From positions 10,755,119 to 10,819,118 of the forward strand of contig CM020618.1 in the NCBI GenBank assembly GCA_009829735.1: a stretch of 64,000 nucleotides of DNA, written 5' to 3'. Positions 1 through 10,440 of the stretch are shown here, piece by piece. Source of the stretch: Pyropia yezoensis. Taxonomy: Eukaryota; Rhodophyta; Bangiophyceae; Bangiales; Bangiaceae. The notes under the pieces are model-generated. The model saw only the letters and a list, made by a program, of their open reading frames with translations. It had not been told where the DNA came from and searched no databases. The first letter of the stretch is position 1; each line of letters opens with the position of its first letter. The position numbers were made by a program, and so were the translations under genes.

Positions 1-1668
1 ACAGGCACCCACGCGGGCAGCTTCGGGGCGGCGCGCCCGCCCGCCCGCCCGCCCGCCACATGCCTGCCTGCCCGTCCGCCTGCCCGCACACCCGCTCACC
101 CACACGCCCACCCAGCCAACCACCCGCGGTCCTCGACCGCCGCGACCGCCGCACGGTACGAATAGGAAAGTACCGGGCCGGCCGAAACGTGATATTACTA
201 CGTTATGATATTAATATTGAGTCTACGAGGACCGCCCAGTTGAAAAGTTGAAAAGTATAGAGCAGAACGGGGGTTGTGGTGAGTCGGTGCAAATCCTCGG
301 CGCGCGTAGTGTCGTAGGTGCACTTGTCACTGGGCGTGGGGTGTGCCTCAGCCGGGAGATTGTTGAATGTGAGATTCATCCAACGACAAGGTAACAAGGC
401 CCACGGACAGCATCTGCTTCTGCGGTAAAGCCTGCTTTTGCGGTAAAGCCCAGTCTTTTAACGTACACCATCCTGACAGACCGTCCCACAAACCACAACT
501 TTTGGGTCGACAACGTACGACGTGCGTGTCCATACCCACAATGTAAGCCCCGGTCCTGCCCCATACCCACAATTTAAGGCCCGGTCATGCATGCCCCATA
601 CTCACAAGTTAAGGCGCGGTCCTGCTGCGCTGGGTCGTTCATTGTCCCGAGACCTGCTTCTGGCGACACCCCGAGCCCCCAACCCCCCCCCCCCCCCCCC
701 CCCGCCCCCCCCCCTTCCCCTCTCACCCCCCCCCCCCCCCTCTCTCCTCTCTCCCCCTGGGTCACCTTCCCAGTATCTTCTCCTGGGTTTCGCCGCCGAA
801 TGCGGTAAGCGCCAATGTTGCACATTTGTCAGCAAGAGACCTGCATGGTGGGGGACGAAATCGCTTGCGCCGCACCACACCTGCCCCACACCGACAGACG
901 GGCTGCTACAAGTGCAGAGGCGCTGGCCTCCCCTGTATCATGTGACCCAGCATCACTCTGTCGCGCCCGCGCCCTGCATCATTCTGTCGCGGCCCGTGGT
1001 CACATACTACCATGTCCGCCCCTTCGCTCTCGTCACCGGCGACCCGTTCCCAAATTCATGGCATGGCTTACGCCCCTTGCAAGGGCCCCGTGCGTGTGTG
1101 GACCACGGTGCCCGGTGCCCGGGTGGCCTGCTGCTGCGGGTTTGTAATGATCACGGCGCAACAGGGTGAGTCACGTACGAAGCCGCGGCTGTCCCTCTTC
1201 TTCCGTCCACGGGACTGTCATGCGGCTCCGGTCGGCAAGATGGCGCGGACGGATTAGGCGACGGAGCGACCAGTTCACAATTCAGACCACAGAATAAATC
1301 GTGCAATTTGGGCGACGACACCGTCTGACACAGGCGGAGCACAGGCGGAGGCGGGGGTGGGGGGGTGGGGACGAAGAAGGCCCCGACTAGAGCCCCTCTG
1401 CTGTCCTTCCTTTGCTTTGGGGGAGACCACGCGCCCACCAAATAGCACAGACGCGAGAGCAGAGGCCGACCTGCCGGGGACTGGCGGCGAGGCAACACGA
1501 CTTCCGCGGCTACACCACGACTTCCGCGGCTGGCTGGCAGGTCGGGCAGTGACCGCTGGTACACCGCGGCTCCCCGCCCACCCTTTCCACATCGCCCTCA
1601 GCTCACCTCGCGTCTACGCACTTCCCTCAATCACCAAGGAGACCGGCTCGTGTCGTCTTCTCTGCACC
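1..1668. other. Noncoding region with short repeats
   Basis: I see no supportable gene here. The region holds a 17-18 bp doublet at about 415-450 (core TGCGGTAAAGCC), three imperfect copies of a roughly 31-35 bp unit starting near 531, 562 and 597 (each beginning CATACCCACA or CATACTCACA and leading into a GGTCCTG-like end), and C-rich tracts between 675 and 745. Open frames are compositional, caused by scarcity of stop codons in GC-rich DNA. The last ~100 bases are the likely 5' leader of the HIRAN gene. Confidence 0.5.
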
Positions 1669-2269
1669 ATGTCTGGGTCAGGCCTTGGGCTGGTGGATTC
1701 CTGCACTGTGACCCTGGTGGGTCGCTACTACTATCCCGACAGCTGGAATCTGCGTATGGTACGTGGTACACGCGTGAAACTGGTGCGGAATCCAAAGAAC
1801 AAGGTGGACCCATGTGCTGTGGAAGTATATGTCAACAGTACTATGGTAAGTGGGCGAGGCGACGTGTTTCACATGCTGCCTGTCACGAGGGGTGGAAGAA
1901 CGGACCCGTTCTCATCGGCCGAGCTCAGGTCACAACTCCTACCGCCCTACCGCCCCTTGTGTGATGACCACCCTGGGGTACTGACTGCAATGCCAATACA
2001 CTCCCCATTCTCCCCTACTGAGACCCACTCGGCGGTCCGACGCTTGTCACTGTGCTTGTCCGTCAATGCGTCTTGGAAACCTCACTAATATTTACGGTGT
2101 ATATGTCATACAGGTCGGCCATGTGGCTCGTGTACACGCTGGGAGCCTGTCTTCCCGTATGGACAACATGCCATCCGACATACACATGACAGCTGAGCTT
2201 GGTGGCGTGAGTGGTGACCCGGGGCGGATGCATCCCGACATGGACGTTATTGTTTCGCTGTGGGGCTAG
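1669..2269 (+). CDS. Small HIRAN-domain protein (two exons)
   Basis: Predicted as join(1669..1845, 2114..2269), 110 residues. The ATG at 1669 follows CACC, a good eukaryotic context. Exon 1 encodes a beta-strand-rich segment (TVTLVGRYYYP, then VKLVRNPKNKVDPCAVEVY) that matches the HIRAN fold, including the conserved N-x-x-D-P-x-A-V turn. The intron (268 nt) starts GTAAGT, has a CTCACTAAT branch-like sequence about 35 nt before its end, and ends CATACAG. Exon 2 resumes in phase 0 with VGHVAR, the expected HIRAN continuation (typically VGH[IL]xR), which strongly supports the splice. HIRAN domains bind 3' ends of single-stranded DNA and usually sit at the N-terminus of HLTF/Rad5-type remodellers; here no helicase part is attached. 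A GTGAGT near 2212 could be another donor, so an extra downstream exon is possible. Family assignment is from motif recognition. Confidence 0.72.
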
Positions 2270-2890
2270 ATGGACACTGTCTTGGTTCTCTGAAGTGAGC
2301 GCGCTCGTACAGGGGGGGGTGGCCAACAGCCGTGCACCCTTGCTCGGCTGGGTAGCTGGGCACACCTTTGCCTCTATAGACAAGAGGCAACGGAACAGAC
2401 AGGGGAACAGGCAACAAGGGAACCCTCTGAGGTAACGTACAGTTTCGAGCGCCCACCGGTGCGGCGTGGCCGCTGTCTCGGCCGCTGTCTCGGCCGCTCT
2501 CTCGGCCGCTCTCTCGGCCGCCCGTGCGACCACCAACCGGCTCGGCCACAGGCGCCCCGACCGGCGCACCTACCGGCACACCCACTGGTGCGGCGCGACC
2601 GCTTTCTCGGCTGCTTTTTCGGCAGCCTGTGCGGCCACCGAAGCCGGCACACCCACCGGTGCTGCGCCACCGGCTCGGCCGCCTAAGCGGCCCTAGGCAT
2701 GGCCGCCGAGCGTGTCGCGCTCACCATCCCCCCCCCCTCCTCCCCGTCCCGGGACAAAGACAGACGAGGGGCCAACGGGCTACGCGCAGGACGACACCTC
2801 TGGTAGGCCCACTCTGGTCTGCCTCCCCCCGCGAACTCCGGGATCGGAGGGGAGGGGGGGTGGGGGGAGGGGGGGGGTGGGGTGGGACAG
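2270..2890. other. 3' flank of HIRAN gene, GC-rich repeats
   Basis: No gene is supported. A 12-bp unit with core CTCGGCCGCT is repeated about four times at 2470-2521, followed by ACCGGCGCACC-type repeats to about 2690. A short G-rich stretch at 2840-2885 leads into the R repeat. Confidence 0.4.
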
Positions 2891-3521
2891 AGATGCAAAG
2901 AAGCCCGGTGGGGGAGGGGGGGAAGGGTGGGCAAGCGCGGTGGGCGGGTGGGAAGGGGCAGACGAGGGGCAACCGGGCTACGCACAGGGCGTCACCGGCG
3001 AAACGCCCGCGCGCTCGTCCGCCCCTCCCCACACACACACCGCCCTGTACCCACCTTCCCACCCTCCCCTACCACCTCCTCACCCCCGCCCCCCCACCCC
3101 CCCCCCCACTCTTCGTACCTTGACCGGGATGTGGCAACAGGGGGCGGGCGCGTGCACGACCAAGGCGGGTGGCGGGCTTTATCGGCCGGGGAAAGGGTGG
3201 GGGACGGGGTGGGGAAGAGATGCAAAGAAGCCCGGTGGGGGAGGGGGGGAAGGGTGGGCAAGCGCGGTGGGCGGGTGGGAAGGGGCAGACGAGGGGCAAC
3301 CGGGCTACGCACAAGGCGTCACCGGCGAAACGCCCGCGCGCTCGTCCGCCCCTCCCCACCCACACACCGCCCTGTACCCACCTTCCCACCCTCCCCCACC
3401 CCCTCCTTACCCCCCCCCCCCCCCCCCCCCCCCCCTCTTCGTACCTTGGCCGGGATGTGGCAACAGGGGGCGGGCGCGTGCACGACCAAGGCGGGTGGCG
3501 GGCTTTATCGGCCGGGGAAAG
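2891..3521 (+). repeat. Dispersed repeat R, two tandem copies
   Basis: Two copies in direct tandem with a period of 327 bp (2891-3217 and 3218-3521). Each begins AGATGCAAAGAAGCCCGG, passes through a G-rich segment, a conserved block around GGCGTCACCGGCGAAACGCC, a pyrimidine-rich block with a long C run (26 C at 3410-3435 in copy 2), and ends GGCTTTATCGGCCGGGGAAA. Related copies lie at 9955-10440, inverted at 16150-16510, and diverged at 62195-62480 and 62545-62810. No convincing protein is encoded. Confidence 0.85.
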
Positions 3522-3635
3522 CGGGTGCGCTGCCACCAGCGGCGGCGTTGACAGTGCGGAGGCGACGGCGGAGGCCGCGTTGGCGGCGGAGGCAACGAGA
3601 GTGTCCGTCAGAAGTTCTTTCACATGTCACACATC

Positions 3636-3686
3636 GTCACGTGTGACGACGGCCCCTTTCGCATGGCCCACGCCGTCACATGTGAC
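3636..3686. promoter_or_regulatory. Paired palindromes with CACGTG/CACATG cores
   Basis: Two 12-bp (near-)palindromes, GTCACGTGTGAC at 3636-3647 and GTCACATGTGAC at 3675-3686, 39 bp apart and each followed by GACGGC. The second is a perfect palindrome; the first contains a G-box/E-box core CACGTG. They could bind a dimeric bHLH or bZIP factor, but no transcript start is known nearby. The role is inferred. Confidence 0.3.
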
Positions 3687-4240
3687 GACGGCACCTACAA
3701 AAACAGCTCAGCCGTACATACCGTCACGACAGAAAATGGAGTACATATTGTTTAGGCGATATTTCCCGATAACCGGATGGCGCGACAGTGCAAGCTGCAG
3801 CCAGGCTGATCCACACCCCATCTGGCCTGCGCGACCAAAGACGGAACGGTCGGCGAGGAGAGCTCTCCTAGCGTCAACTGTATGGGGATTGAGGCAGCCG
3901 GCGTGGGGGGCGTGGGGGGTGTGGGGGGCATGGATGACGCCGCACCGGGCGGCGGCCGCCCGCCGGCCATGACGCCGCACCGGCCGGCGGCCGCCCGCCG
4001 GCCACGAGCGGCCCCAGTGCCACAAGCAACCCGACTGCCACGGCTTCCGGGGGGATCAGCGCCCATTTCCTCCTCTGGCGAGTAGGCCGTGACGGGACTC
4101 CCCGTGGCGCCACTGGGCCACTGCCTGGCGCGCGCTGGTGCACCACCGGCGGACGCGAGTGACGGCGCCCGGGTAGCCACGGGAGCCAACGCCGTGGCGA
4201 CACCGGGCAGAGCCATCAAGTTGACCCCGTCAGGGCGCCT

Positions 4241-4350
4241 GCGCCGAGGCTGCGCCGCGGCGCGCGCTGCGGCCTGCCGCAGCACCGTTCGGGGGCGACG
4301 GCCGAGGCGGCGCGGCCCACGGCGGCCAGTACAAGACCGCCTGCGGTGGG
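4241..4350 (+). repeat. 110-bp repeat, inverted copy at 14453-14564
   Basis: This segment is nearly identical to the reverse complement of 14453-14564, including the block GCGGCCCACGGCGGCCAGTA. It contains no gene. The two copies bracket helicase gene 1 and the RGG-protein gene. Probably a small dispersed element. Confidence 0.7.
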
Positions 4351-4649
4351 AAAAACACGGATGCTCCAACAACCCACCTGAAGACGACAGATGTGCGGAG
4401 CGTAGTCGCGCAGGGAGGTGGGCGGGAGGCGCGAAGACGACGGACGTGCCGGGCCGGCGAGAGAGTGAGAGCGGCGAGAAGCGGCGGGGGTTTTACATCG
4501 TCAGCCAATCGATCGGAGTCGGCCGGCGAAGAGGGCAAGTAACAAAGCAGAAGAAACCAGCTCGTGGACCCTCCCAGCTCTCCCCTTCCCCCAATGCAGT
4601 GAACACAGTGGCCACCAAGTCACAAGCACCCCAGCGACAGGCGCCGCTG

Positions 4650-7600
4650 CTAGTGGGCCCTCCCCCCAGCCGGTACATTGCCCACATGCACGAGATCCGC
4701 TCCGCCCCACCGACCGCTCAAGACTCCCGCCCACCACGCATCCCACGGAGTGTCAGACTGTGCCACATAGTCCATGTCCCCAACAACGTGGAGGTGTGCC
4801 TCTGCGCGCGACAACATGACGTTCATGCGGCGCCTATCCCCGGTAAAGCGCATCATGCGTGCCCGTGTCCGTCGGTCGTCTCCGGGGATTGAGCGGGCGA
4901 GTGATAAGAACACACAGTCCACGGAAGCTCCCTGGGAGCCGTCCACGGTTGACACGTCCACAGTGTACTTGTAGGGCGACTGCTGTGGGTGACGGATGGC
5001 CGCACGCACTCGCCGCACAGCCTCGACGAGCAACCGCCGCTGTGCCGTGTACGGGCTCAGCACGAGTACGCGTAGGTCACCCGTAGGATGGCACGCCCAG
5101 CCACGCAGAATGTTCCGCAGCTCGGCTTCCACCACGCGCACCTCCACCTCATTCGAAACAGCCTTGGTGTTTGGATTGAAGTGCTCTTGTCGATCTTGCG
5201 GTGGTAGCTGGGAGGTGCTGGTAATCTCAAGCGGCCTCCGAGACGCGCGTGCCAGCCAGTCGGGCCGTAGGGATGCAGCATTGTCCCATGACGCCTTGTT
5301 CCCCATCATACCGACGCCAACAGGGATTAAAGGGTAAAACAGGCCTCCCACTATGGTCCAAAAGATCGGTCGCAATCGATGCTGGTGAGTGAGGGTGAGG
5401 TGCGGGTGGTCTCGTTGGAGGCGCTCAAATACGCTGTCGCCCATTGCGAGGAGGTCGCCGGTGTACCGGATCCCACTGCTCGGCGGCAACTGTGCGGGGT
5501 CGCCCATAAAAACCACACAGCGCGTCATGCCCGCGGCGTCGTCGCCCCCCTCCCCGGCAGCCCGGACGACAGCAGACACAGCCGCAGGGATGCTTGTCGA
5601 AGCCGCCTCGTCCACGATGATGGCGTGGTAGCCGAGCTTACCGATGGCGCTCCCCGTTGAGGTGGCGGTAGTAGTCACGACGACGGGAGCACCCCGAGCG
5701 ACTTGCGAACGCAGTTGCCGCACCGATCTCTTGACGGCCGCATTTGCCTCCAAGAGCTCGTCCCCTGCCGCTTGTGCGTCACGGACGCTGGTTGGGGAAT
5801 TCGAGTCGGAGGCCGCCAATCTCTGGAGCAAGGCCTCATGGGCCGCCGCTGCCGCCTCCTGTCGCCTGACCACGTCGGGGTAGACGCGCGGTAGAAGGTC
5901 CTTGACAACAGCGTCAATGTGCGTGGCGGCGATCGGATCGCCCTTTGGTGGTGCCAGCCCGACTCGCAACAGCACGGGCATCCGGGCCCCCGACACGGGA
6001 CCAAACGCCTGGGACAGGCTTTCCAGGTAACGCCGACCCCAGTCATGAACTTCCAGTAGCGTGTGTAGAGACAGCAGCGCCGACACAATCTGGTCACATG
6101 CGGCATTGGTCCTCGACACCAGCAGGAGCCTCGTCGTGATCGGTCCCCCGCCGCACCCACCGCCGCGCCGAATCAGCTCCATGGCCACCCCAAGAATGGT
6201 CCGCGTCTTGCCCGTGCCTGGTGGACCCGTCACGAGTACACAGCCGACACGGGGCCCGCCAAAAGCATCTGCGACAGCCCGCACGACTCCCAACTGGGAC
6301 TCGTCCAGCTCGACCGATACGTCCAGAGGGGGGGGGGGCGGCGGAGGTTGTGCGTTCGGCCACGGCTCTGGCATGACCGGCGACGACGTGCCTGGGACAA
6401 TGACAGACGACGCTCCCGTCGGAGCCGGAGGCTCAAGGCTTTCCCGTACGGCACGTGGCAAGCGCATCCATTCTCCAAGACCACTGTACTCGCGCCAGTC
6501 AGACACGATGCTCATCGACAGGGTCACGACCACAAGCCCGGCCATTCTGGTGGCGCAGGATACTAGGTCGGCATCCGTCCGGCGTACGGAAAGCCAGAGC
6601 GGCGTCGAGTTTCTGGTGCCAGCGTCACGGCCCTGCAGGGTGGTGCTCGTCGTCACTGCCTCACGACACACACACACCGCATCAATGGCGGTGCTGTAGG
6701 TGCAGCGACTCCCCTTCCCGTCCTTGTTCCCGCCGTCATCGGTGTCTGGGACTGGGACCCAGATATTGCAGAGATCGCCTGGGGAGGCATTCGCCGCATA
6801 CGTAGGTTGCCGTAAACGACGGTCATTGTCATCGCCATCATCGTCGGTTAAGTCATCCGCTCGTGTCTGGAGGGGGTGCTCTTCGACAAGGATGAGCTTG
6901 TCCACCGTCTCTGCTTGTTCGGCCTCGGTGTGGGTAGCCGCCACCACGAGTGAGCTGCCATAGTGAGCTCGCAGTTGCGCCGTGGGTGCGTGGACCGAGA
7001 CAGGGTGGTCGGGGCGACGACGATCACTGCCATTCTCCCGGTACACCTCGTCGGCGACTGTGGAGACTGTCAAATGGGCCTTGGCGGTCACCAGCCGCAG
7101 TACGCGGCACCGCCACTCGGCCGCCGATCCGGTCGCGACATCCCTGTCCTCCCCGTCATCCAGGTGAATGACAGAGGCCGGTATCCATGGTGACGTGGAG
7201 TTCACCAGGGCGCAGACGCCCATCGCTCTGCGCTGTGCCAGGTGCCCATGTAGTTCTGGGAGGTCACCGACGTCTATCAATTCTTGTGGTGTACAGGAAC
7301 CTCCTCCTCCGACTGCTCCCAGGGGCTGCACACCAGCCACTGGGACGGTACCACCGCGCACTGGGTGCGCCGTGGGACCTTGTGCAGCGTCAAGACCGCG
7401 TACGTGGACGGTTGCCACCGACGATGACTCTTGAGGTAGAGCCACAAGCCCCTCTTCCTCGTCGTCATCGATAATCTCGATGGGGTCTTCCATTGTGCCT
7501 GACCCGCTTGTGCGTACACGTACAGGCTCGCACGCGTGCTCACGTACATGCCGCGCGGCGGCGGGGCCGCTCCTGTCGCGATGACGAGCTCCAGGCCCCC

Positions 7601-9827
7601 CCTCGACGGTGCCGATAATCTCATCGACAGCGGAGCTCAATTCTCGCAAGTCCCGGCTGATCTTGCCGTAAAACAGGGTGCGCTGCACGTTGGTCAGCAC
7701 ATTCAACAGCGCCGCGCCACCGGCCAGTAGCTGCCCACGGTCGTGCGTCTGTAGCAGGCGGCTGGTAGTGATGGCCATCGTAGTTCTTGACACTGACAAC
7801 GTGTTTGGTGTTTCACGACGGCCGCGTCGCCCGACCGCTGTCCAGTACAACTCGGCGGCGGTTGGGACTTCCCGGGCCACGATACCGGGGTCACCAAAGG
7901 CTAGGCACCACACCCACGACAGGGATTCGAACCAGGCGTCTGCCACAGGCCTCTTGAACGCCCTGTAGTCGGGCCGTTCCCACGCTTCGGACGCCAGGAA
8001 GCGAACGCAGCTCAGTACCAGGCGCCGCAGGTTCCCGATGACCGACGCCGGGGTTCGTGCTGGTACTCTACCACGACCTTCGTCGAGTAAGCGTGCCAGG
8101 ATTGCAGCCAAGCGGGCTCGCGCGTCACGGCTACCAGCGGAAGGCAAGATGGCCGCGTCGCCCATGGGCAGGGCGGCCACGAATGCGTCACAGGACCGAA
8201 CGAACGCCGTGCAGACTGCAAGCGATTGCAGGGGCGCAGGCTCCTCGAGTGGTACGTCACGAGCGGCCGCAACGTGTACCAGGCGGAGGGCAGCGTCCAG
8301 GGCCAAGGCAAATATGAGGACGTCTTGATCACCTTGTACTGTGGCCTTATCCGCAGCCGACATCCTGACAACGCTCTTACACAGTCGAAGGAGAACGTCT
8401 GGGGACCACGACCGTCGCTCGTCATCCGCCTTGTTCGAATTCTCCTGCACTATGTCCATGTCAATCGAAGAAGACGCTTCTGCGTCGCACCACCGCGTCA
8501 GCAGGCACAACAGGCGCCATGTGTCCTTCCGCAAGGACTTGTCCGCTGACAACAGTAGACCGAGCCCGGTGCAGGTAAGCGTATACACAGCGGCCAACAA
8601 GCGTGTAGCGGCTTCGTCGTTCCCCTCGGGGGAGGGGTTGCAGAGAGCGGCATTAACAACCACAGTAACACCACGGAGAAGCTCGGAAACGTACGCAGTG
8701 ACAGCTGCGCTCCACGACCCAAACCCGGGGATCTCCGTGTGGGTAACAGTCGGCGCACACGCGAGGACCCCAGGTAAGGACAGCATCATGTGCATGGACG
8801 GAACCATGGCAAGTGCTCGGGCGGCCGAGCCACGGGCGGCTTGTTCCTGTGCGCCGAGCATGGATGTCGACATGGCCTGGCCTACCTCACGCCAAACGTC
8901 CGTGCACAACCCGTTGCGAGAATGTGGTAGACGAGAATCGCCGACGGAGTCGCCCGTCCGTGCCACAATGAGGTCGGTCACTCTCGACGCGTCCTCGGCC
9001 AAAAACGCAGCCAGAGCGTCTGTCGCCGCGGATGACCAACAGCCCCAGTACCATGTCAACGACAGAAACCGCAGGATATCGCCCGCTCGTACGTAGTCCT
9101 TAACAAGCGCCCCGTTCCTCAAGCCGGACAGGAGCAAGAGACATACGGCCTCCACTACAGACTCGCCCACAATACAGGGCGCGGTCGGTAGGGGCTGCCG
9201 CTCCTGGTCGCCCGCACCGCTCGCACGGGGCAGCAGGGGGAGTCCGGGCTGCTGGTCCACGCGCTGTCCCCGGGTCCCGGTCAGTAGCCCGCTCTTGGTG
9301 GCGGTGGTGGTGGCGGCACAGACAGTCAACACCGACAGCTGGGCCCCTGTCGCCCAGGAGTCCGGGTGGGTGACAGGTAGGACCATGGCAGACAGCAGCG
9401 AGGCCACAACATTGGCCGGCAGGGTCAGGGCGGATGCACCCCCGTCGCTGTGCAGAGCCGTGCACAGGGCACGCGAAAAGATGTTCATCACATCTGGCCG
9501 ATCCGCAGCCGGCCACACAAGTGCGCGCAGCTTGAGAACCGTCGCCGACGCCACGACGGGGTCGACCGGGATGTCCTTGCGTGGCGCGATAAGGCGCAAG
9601 GCCACCGCTGTCGCCCGCTCAACGGCTACCAACAGCGACGCCGCGGGGGGGCTTGGCCCCCCTAAAAAAAATGTCGTGCAAGTATCAGCAACGAGCGAGT
9701 CCAGCTGCTGTGCGTCGGCGTCGCGGGTGCCCGGAACGCCCCCAGCCCCCACAAGTGAAGGGGTAGAGGTGGCACGCCGGACACTTTCCCGAGAACCATC
9801 GTGCTCCTTGTCGCCTTGGAACTCCAT
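4650..9827 (-). CDS. Sen1/UPF1-type superfamily 1 RNA/DNA helicase (gene 1)
   Basis: 1,725 residues, intronless and intact. I place the start at the ATG at 9827 (MEFQGDKE), because the same MEFQ start is conserved in the second paralog (62055) and the longer frame would need a GTG start. The first ~830 residues have no motif I recognise but look alpha-helical, as in Sen1/senataxin. The C-terminal ~570 residues carry the SF1B core: Walker A GPPGTGKT (~1200), Ia LLVSRTNAACDQI, a charged helical insert, motif II DEAAS (~1404), motif III GDPAQLPPSS (~1440), QHRLRP (~1479), motif IV near YTAQRRLL (~1587), motif V VDGSQGASVD (~1625) and motif VI NVMLSRA (~1670). Such enzymes use ATP to unwind RNA or RNA:DNA hybrids, for example in transcription termination or RNA surveillance. 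Acidic and proline tracts link the halves. R repeats lie on both sides. Confidence 0.9.
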   Translation of the reverse strand: MEFQGDKEHDGSRESVRRATSTPSLVGAGGVPGTRDADAQQLDSLVADTCTTFFLGGPSPPAASLLVAVERATAVALRLIAPRKDIPVDPVVASATVLKLRALVWPAADRPDVMNIFSRALCTALHSDGGASALTLPANVVASLLSAMVLPVTHPDSWATGAQLSVLTVCAATTTATKSGLLTGTRGQRVDQQPGLPLLPRASGAGDQERQPLPTAPCIVGESVVEAVCLLLLSGLRNGALVKDYVRAGDILRFLSLTWYWGCWSSAATDALAAFLAEDASRVTDLIVARTGDSVGDSRLPHSRNGLCTDVWREVGQAMSTSMLGAQEQAARGSAARALAMVPSMHMMLSLPGVLACAPTVTHTEIPGFGSWSAAVTAYVSELLRGVTVVVNAALCNPSPEGNDEAATRLLAAVYTLTCTGLGLLLSADKSLRKDTWRLLCLLTRWCDAEASSSIDMDIVQENSNKADDERRSWSPDVLLRLCKSVVRMSAADKATVQGDQDVLIFALALDAALRLVHVAAARDVPLEEPAPLQSLAVCTAFVRSCDAFVAALPMGDAAILPSAGSRDARARLAAILARLLDEGRGRVPARTPASVIGNLRRLVLSCVRFLASEAWERPDYRAFKRPVADAWFESLSWVWCLAFGDPGIVAREVPTAAELYWTAVGRRGRRETPNTLSVSRTTMAITTSRLLQTHDRGQLLAGGAALLNVLTNVQRTLFYGKISRDLRELSSAVDEIIGTVEGGPGARHRDRSGPAAARHVREHACEPVRVRTSGSGTMEDPIEIIDDDEEEGLVALPQESSSVATVHVRGLDAAQGPTAHPVRGGTVPVAGVQPLGAVGGGGSCTPQELIDVGDLPELHGHLAQRRAMGVCALVNSTSPWIPASVIHLDDGEDRDVATGSAAEWRCRVLRLVTAKAHLTVSTVADEVYRENGSDRRRPDHPVSVHAPTAQLRAHYGSSLVVAATHTEAEQAETVDKLILVEEHPLQTRADDLTDDDGDDNDRRLRQPTYAANASPGDLCNIWVPVPDTDDGGNKDGKGSRCTYSTAIDAVCVCREAVTTSTTLQGRDAGTRNSTPLWLSVRRTDADLVSCATRMAGLVVVTLSMSIVSDWREYSGLGEWMRLPRAVRESLEPPAPTGASSVIVPGTSSPVMPEPWPNAQPPPPPPPLDVSVELDESQLGVVRAVADAFGGPRVGCVLVTGPPGTGKTRTILGVAMELIRRGGGCGGGPITTRLLLVSRTNAACDQIVSALLSLHTLLEVHDWGRRYLESLSQAFGPVSGARMPVLLRVGLAPPKGDPIAATHIDAVVKDLLPRVYPDVVRRQEAAAAAHEALLQRLAASDSNSPTSVRDAQAAGDELLEANAAVKRSVRQLRSQVARGAPVVVTTTATSTGSAIGKLGYHAIIVDEAASTSIPAAVSAVVRAAGEGGDDAAGMTRCVVFMGDPAQLPPSSGIRYTGDLLAMGDSVFERLQRDHPHLTLTHQHRLRPIFWTIVGGLFYPLIPVGVGMMGNKASWDNAASLRPDWLARASRRPLEITSTSQLPPQDRQEHFNPNTKAVSNEVEVRVVEAELRNILRGWACHPTGDLRVLVLSPYTAQRRLLVEAVRRVRAAIRHPQQSPYKYTVDVSTVDGSQGASVDCVFLSLARSIPGDDRRTRARMMRFTGDRRRMNVMLSRAEAHLHVVGDMDYVAQSDTPWDAWWAGVLSGRWGGADLVHVGNVPAGGRAH

Positions 9828-9954
9828 TGAAGATCCAGGTGTGCAGGTACCCGGCGCAGCGGGTAACACGGACCGCGACGTACCGACGACCGACGACCAG
9901 GCGCACAGGGGCACACGCGCCCACCGAAAAAGGGCAAGAGAAGTGTGCGGGGGG

Positions 9955-10440
9955 AAGGAGGGGGCAAGCGCGGTGGGCGGGTGGGAAGGGGCAGACGAGG
10001 GGCAACCGGGCTACGCACAAGGCGTCACCGGCGAAACGCCCGCGCGCTCGTCCGCCCCTCCCCACACACACACCGCCCTGTACCCACCTTCCCACCCTCC
10101 CCTACCACCTCCTCACCCCCCCCCCCACCCCCCCCCCACTCTTCTTACCTTGACCGGGATGTGGCAACAGGGGGCGGGCGCGTGCACGACCAAGGCGGGT
10201 GGCGGGCTTTATCGGCCGGGGAAAGGGTGGGGGACGGGGTGGGGAAGAGAGGCAAAGAAGCCCGGTGGGGGAGGGGGGGAAGGGTGGGCAAGCGGGAAAG
10301 GGCGTGACGACTCGATGGGGGGGGAGGGGGCGGGAGGGGAGGGGGGGCGGGCGTCACACGCATGCGCGCACGCGCGTCACGGTACTCGCCCGCACGGGCC
10401 GTTGCGAGGAGGACGCGCCTCCAGAACGCGAGCGTGTTTA
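9955..10440 (+). repeat. Repeat R copy upstream of helicase gene 1
   Basis: Bases 9955-10297 are almost identical to the R units at 2891-3521, in the same orientation, and end in a partial second unit. Bases 10300-10440 add a module (CGACTCGATGGGG, then GTTGCGAGGAGGACGCGCCT) that is found inverted at 16205-16270. The repeat begins only ~130 bp upstream of the helicase ATG, so it may include the 5' leader or promoter. The equivalent flank of helicase gene 2 has diverged copies. Confidence 0.8.

Larger units (their letters stand above)
3522..4649. other. Intergenic; 3' flank of helicase gene 1
   Basis: No gene is supported. From about 4495 to 4649 the sequence resembles the 3' flank of the second helicase gene (near 50145-50285), so this is probably its 3' UTR. 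A 35-bp tandem doublet with core ATGACGCCGCACCGG starts at 3934 and 3969. Confidence 0.45.

Noticed and set aside
7915-7950. tRNA T-arm-like sequence (minus strand GGTTCGAATCCCTG)
   Set aside because: It lies in the conserved coding frame of helicase gene 1, no acceptor, D or anticodon arms fit around it, and the paralog has GGTTCGACTCCCTG by coding conservation.
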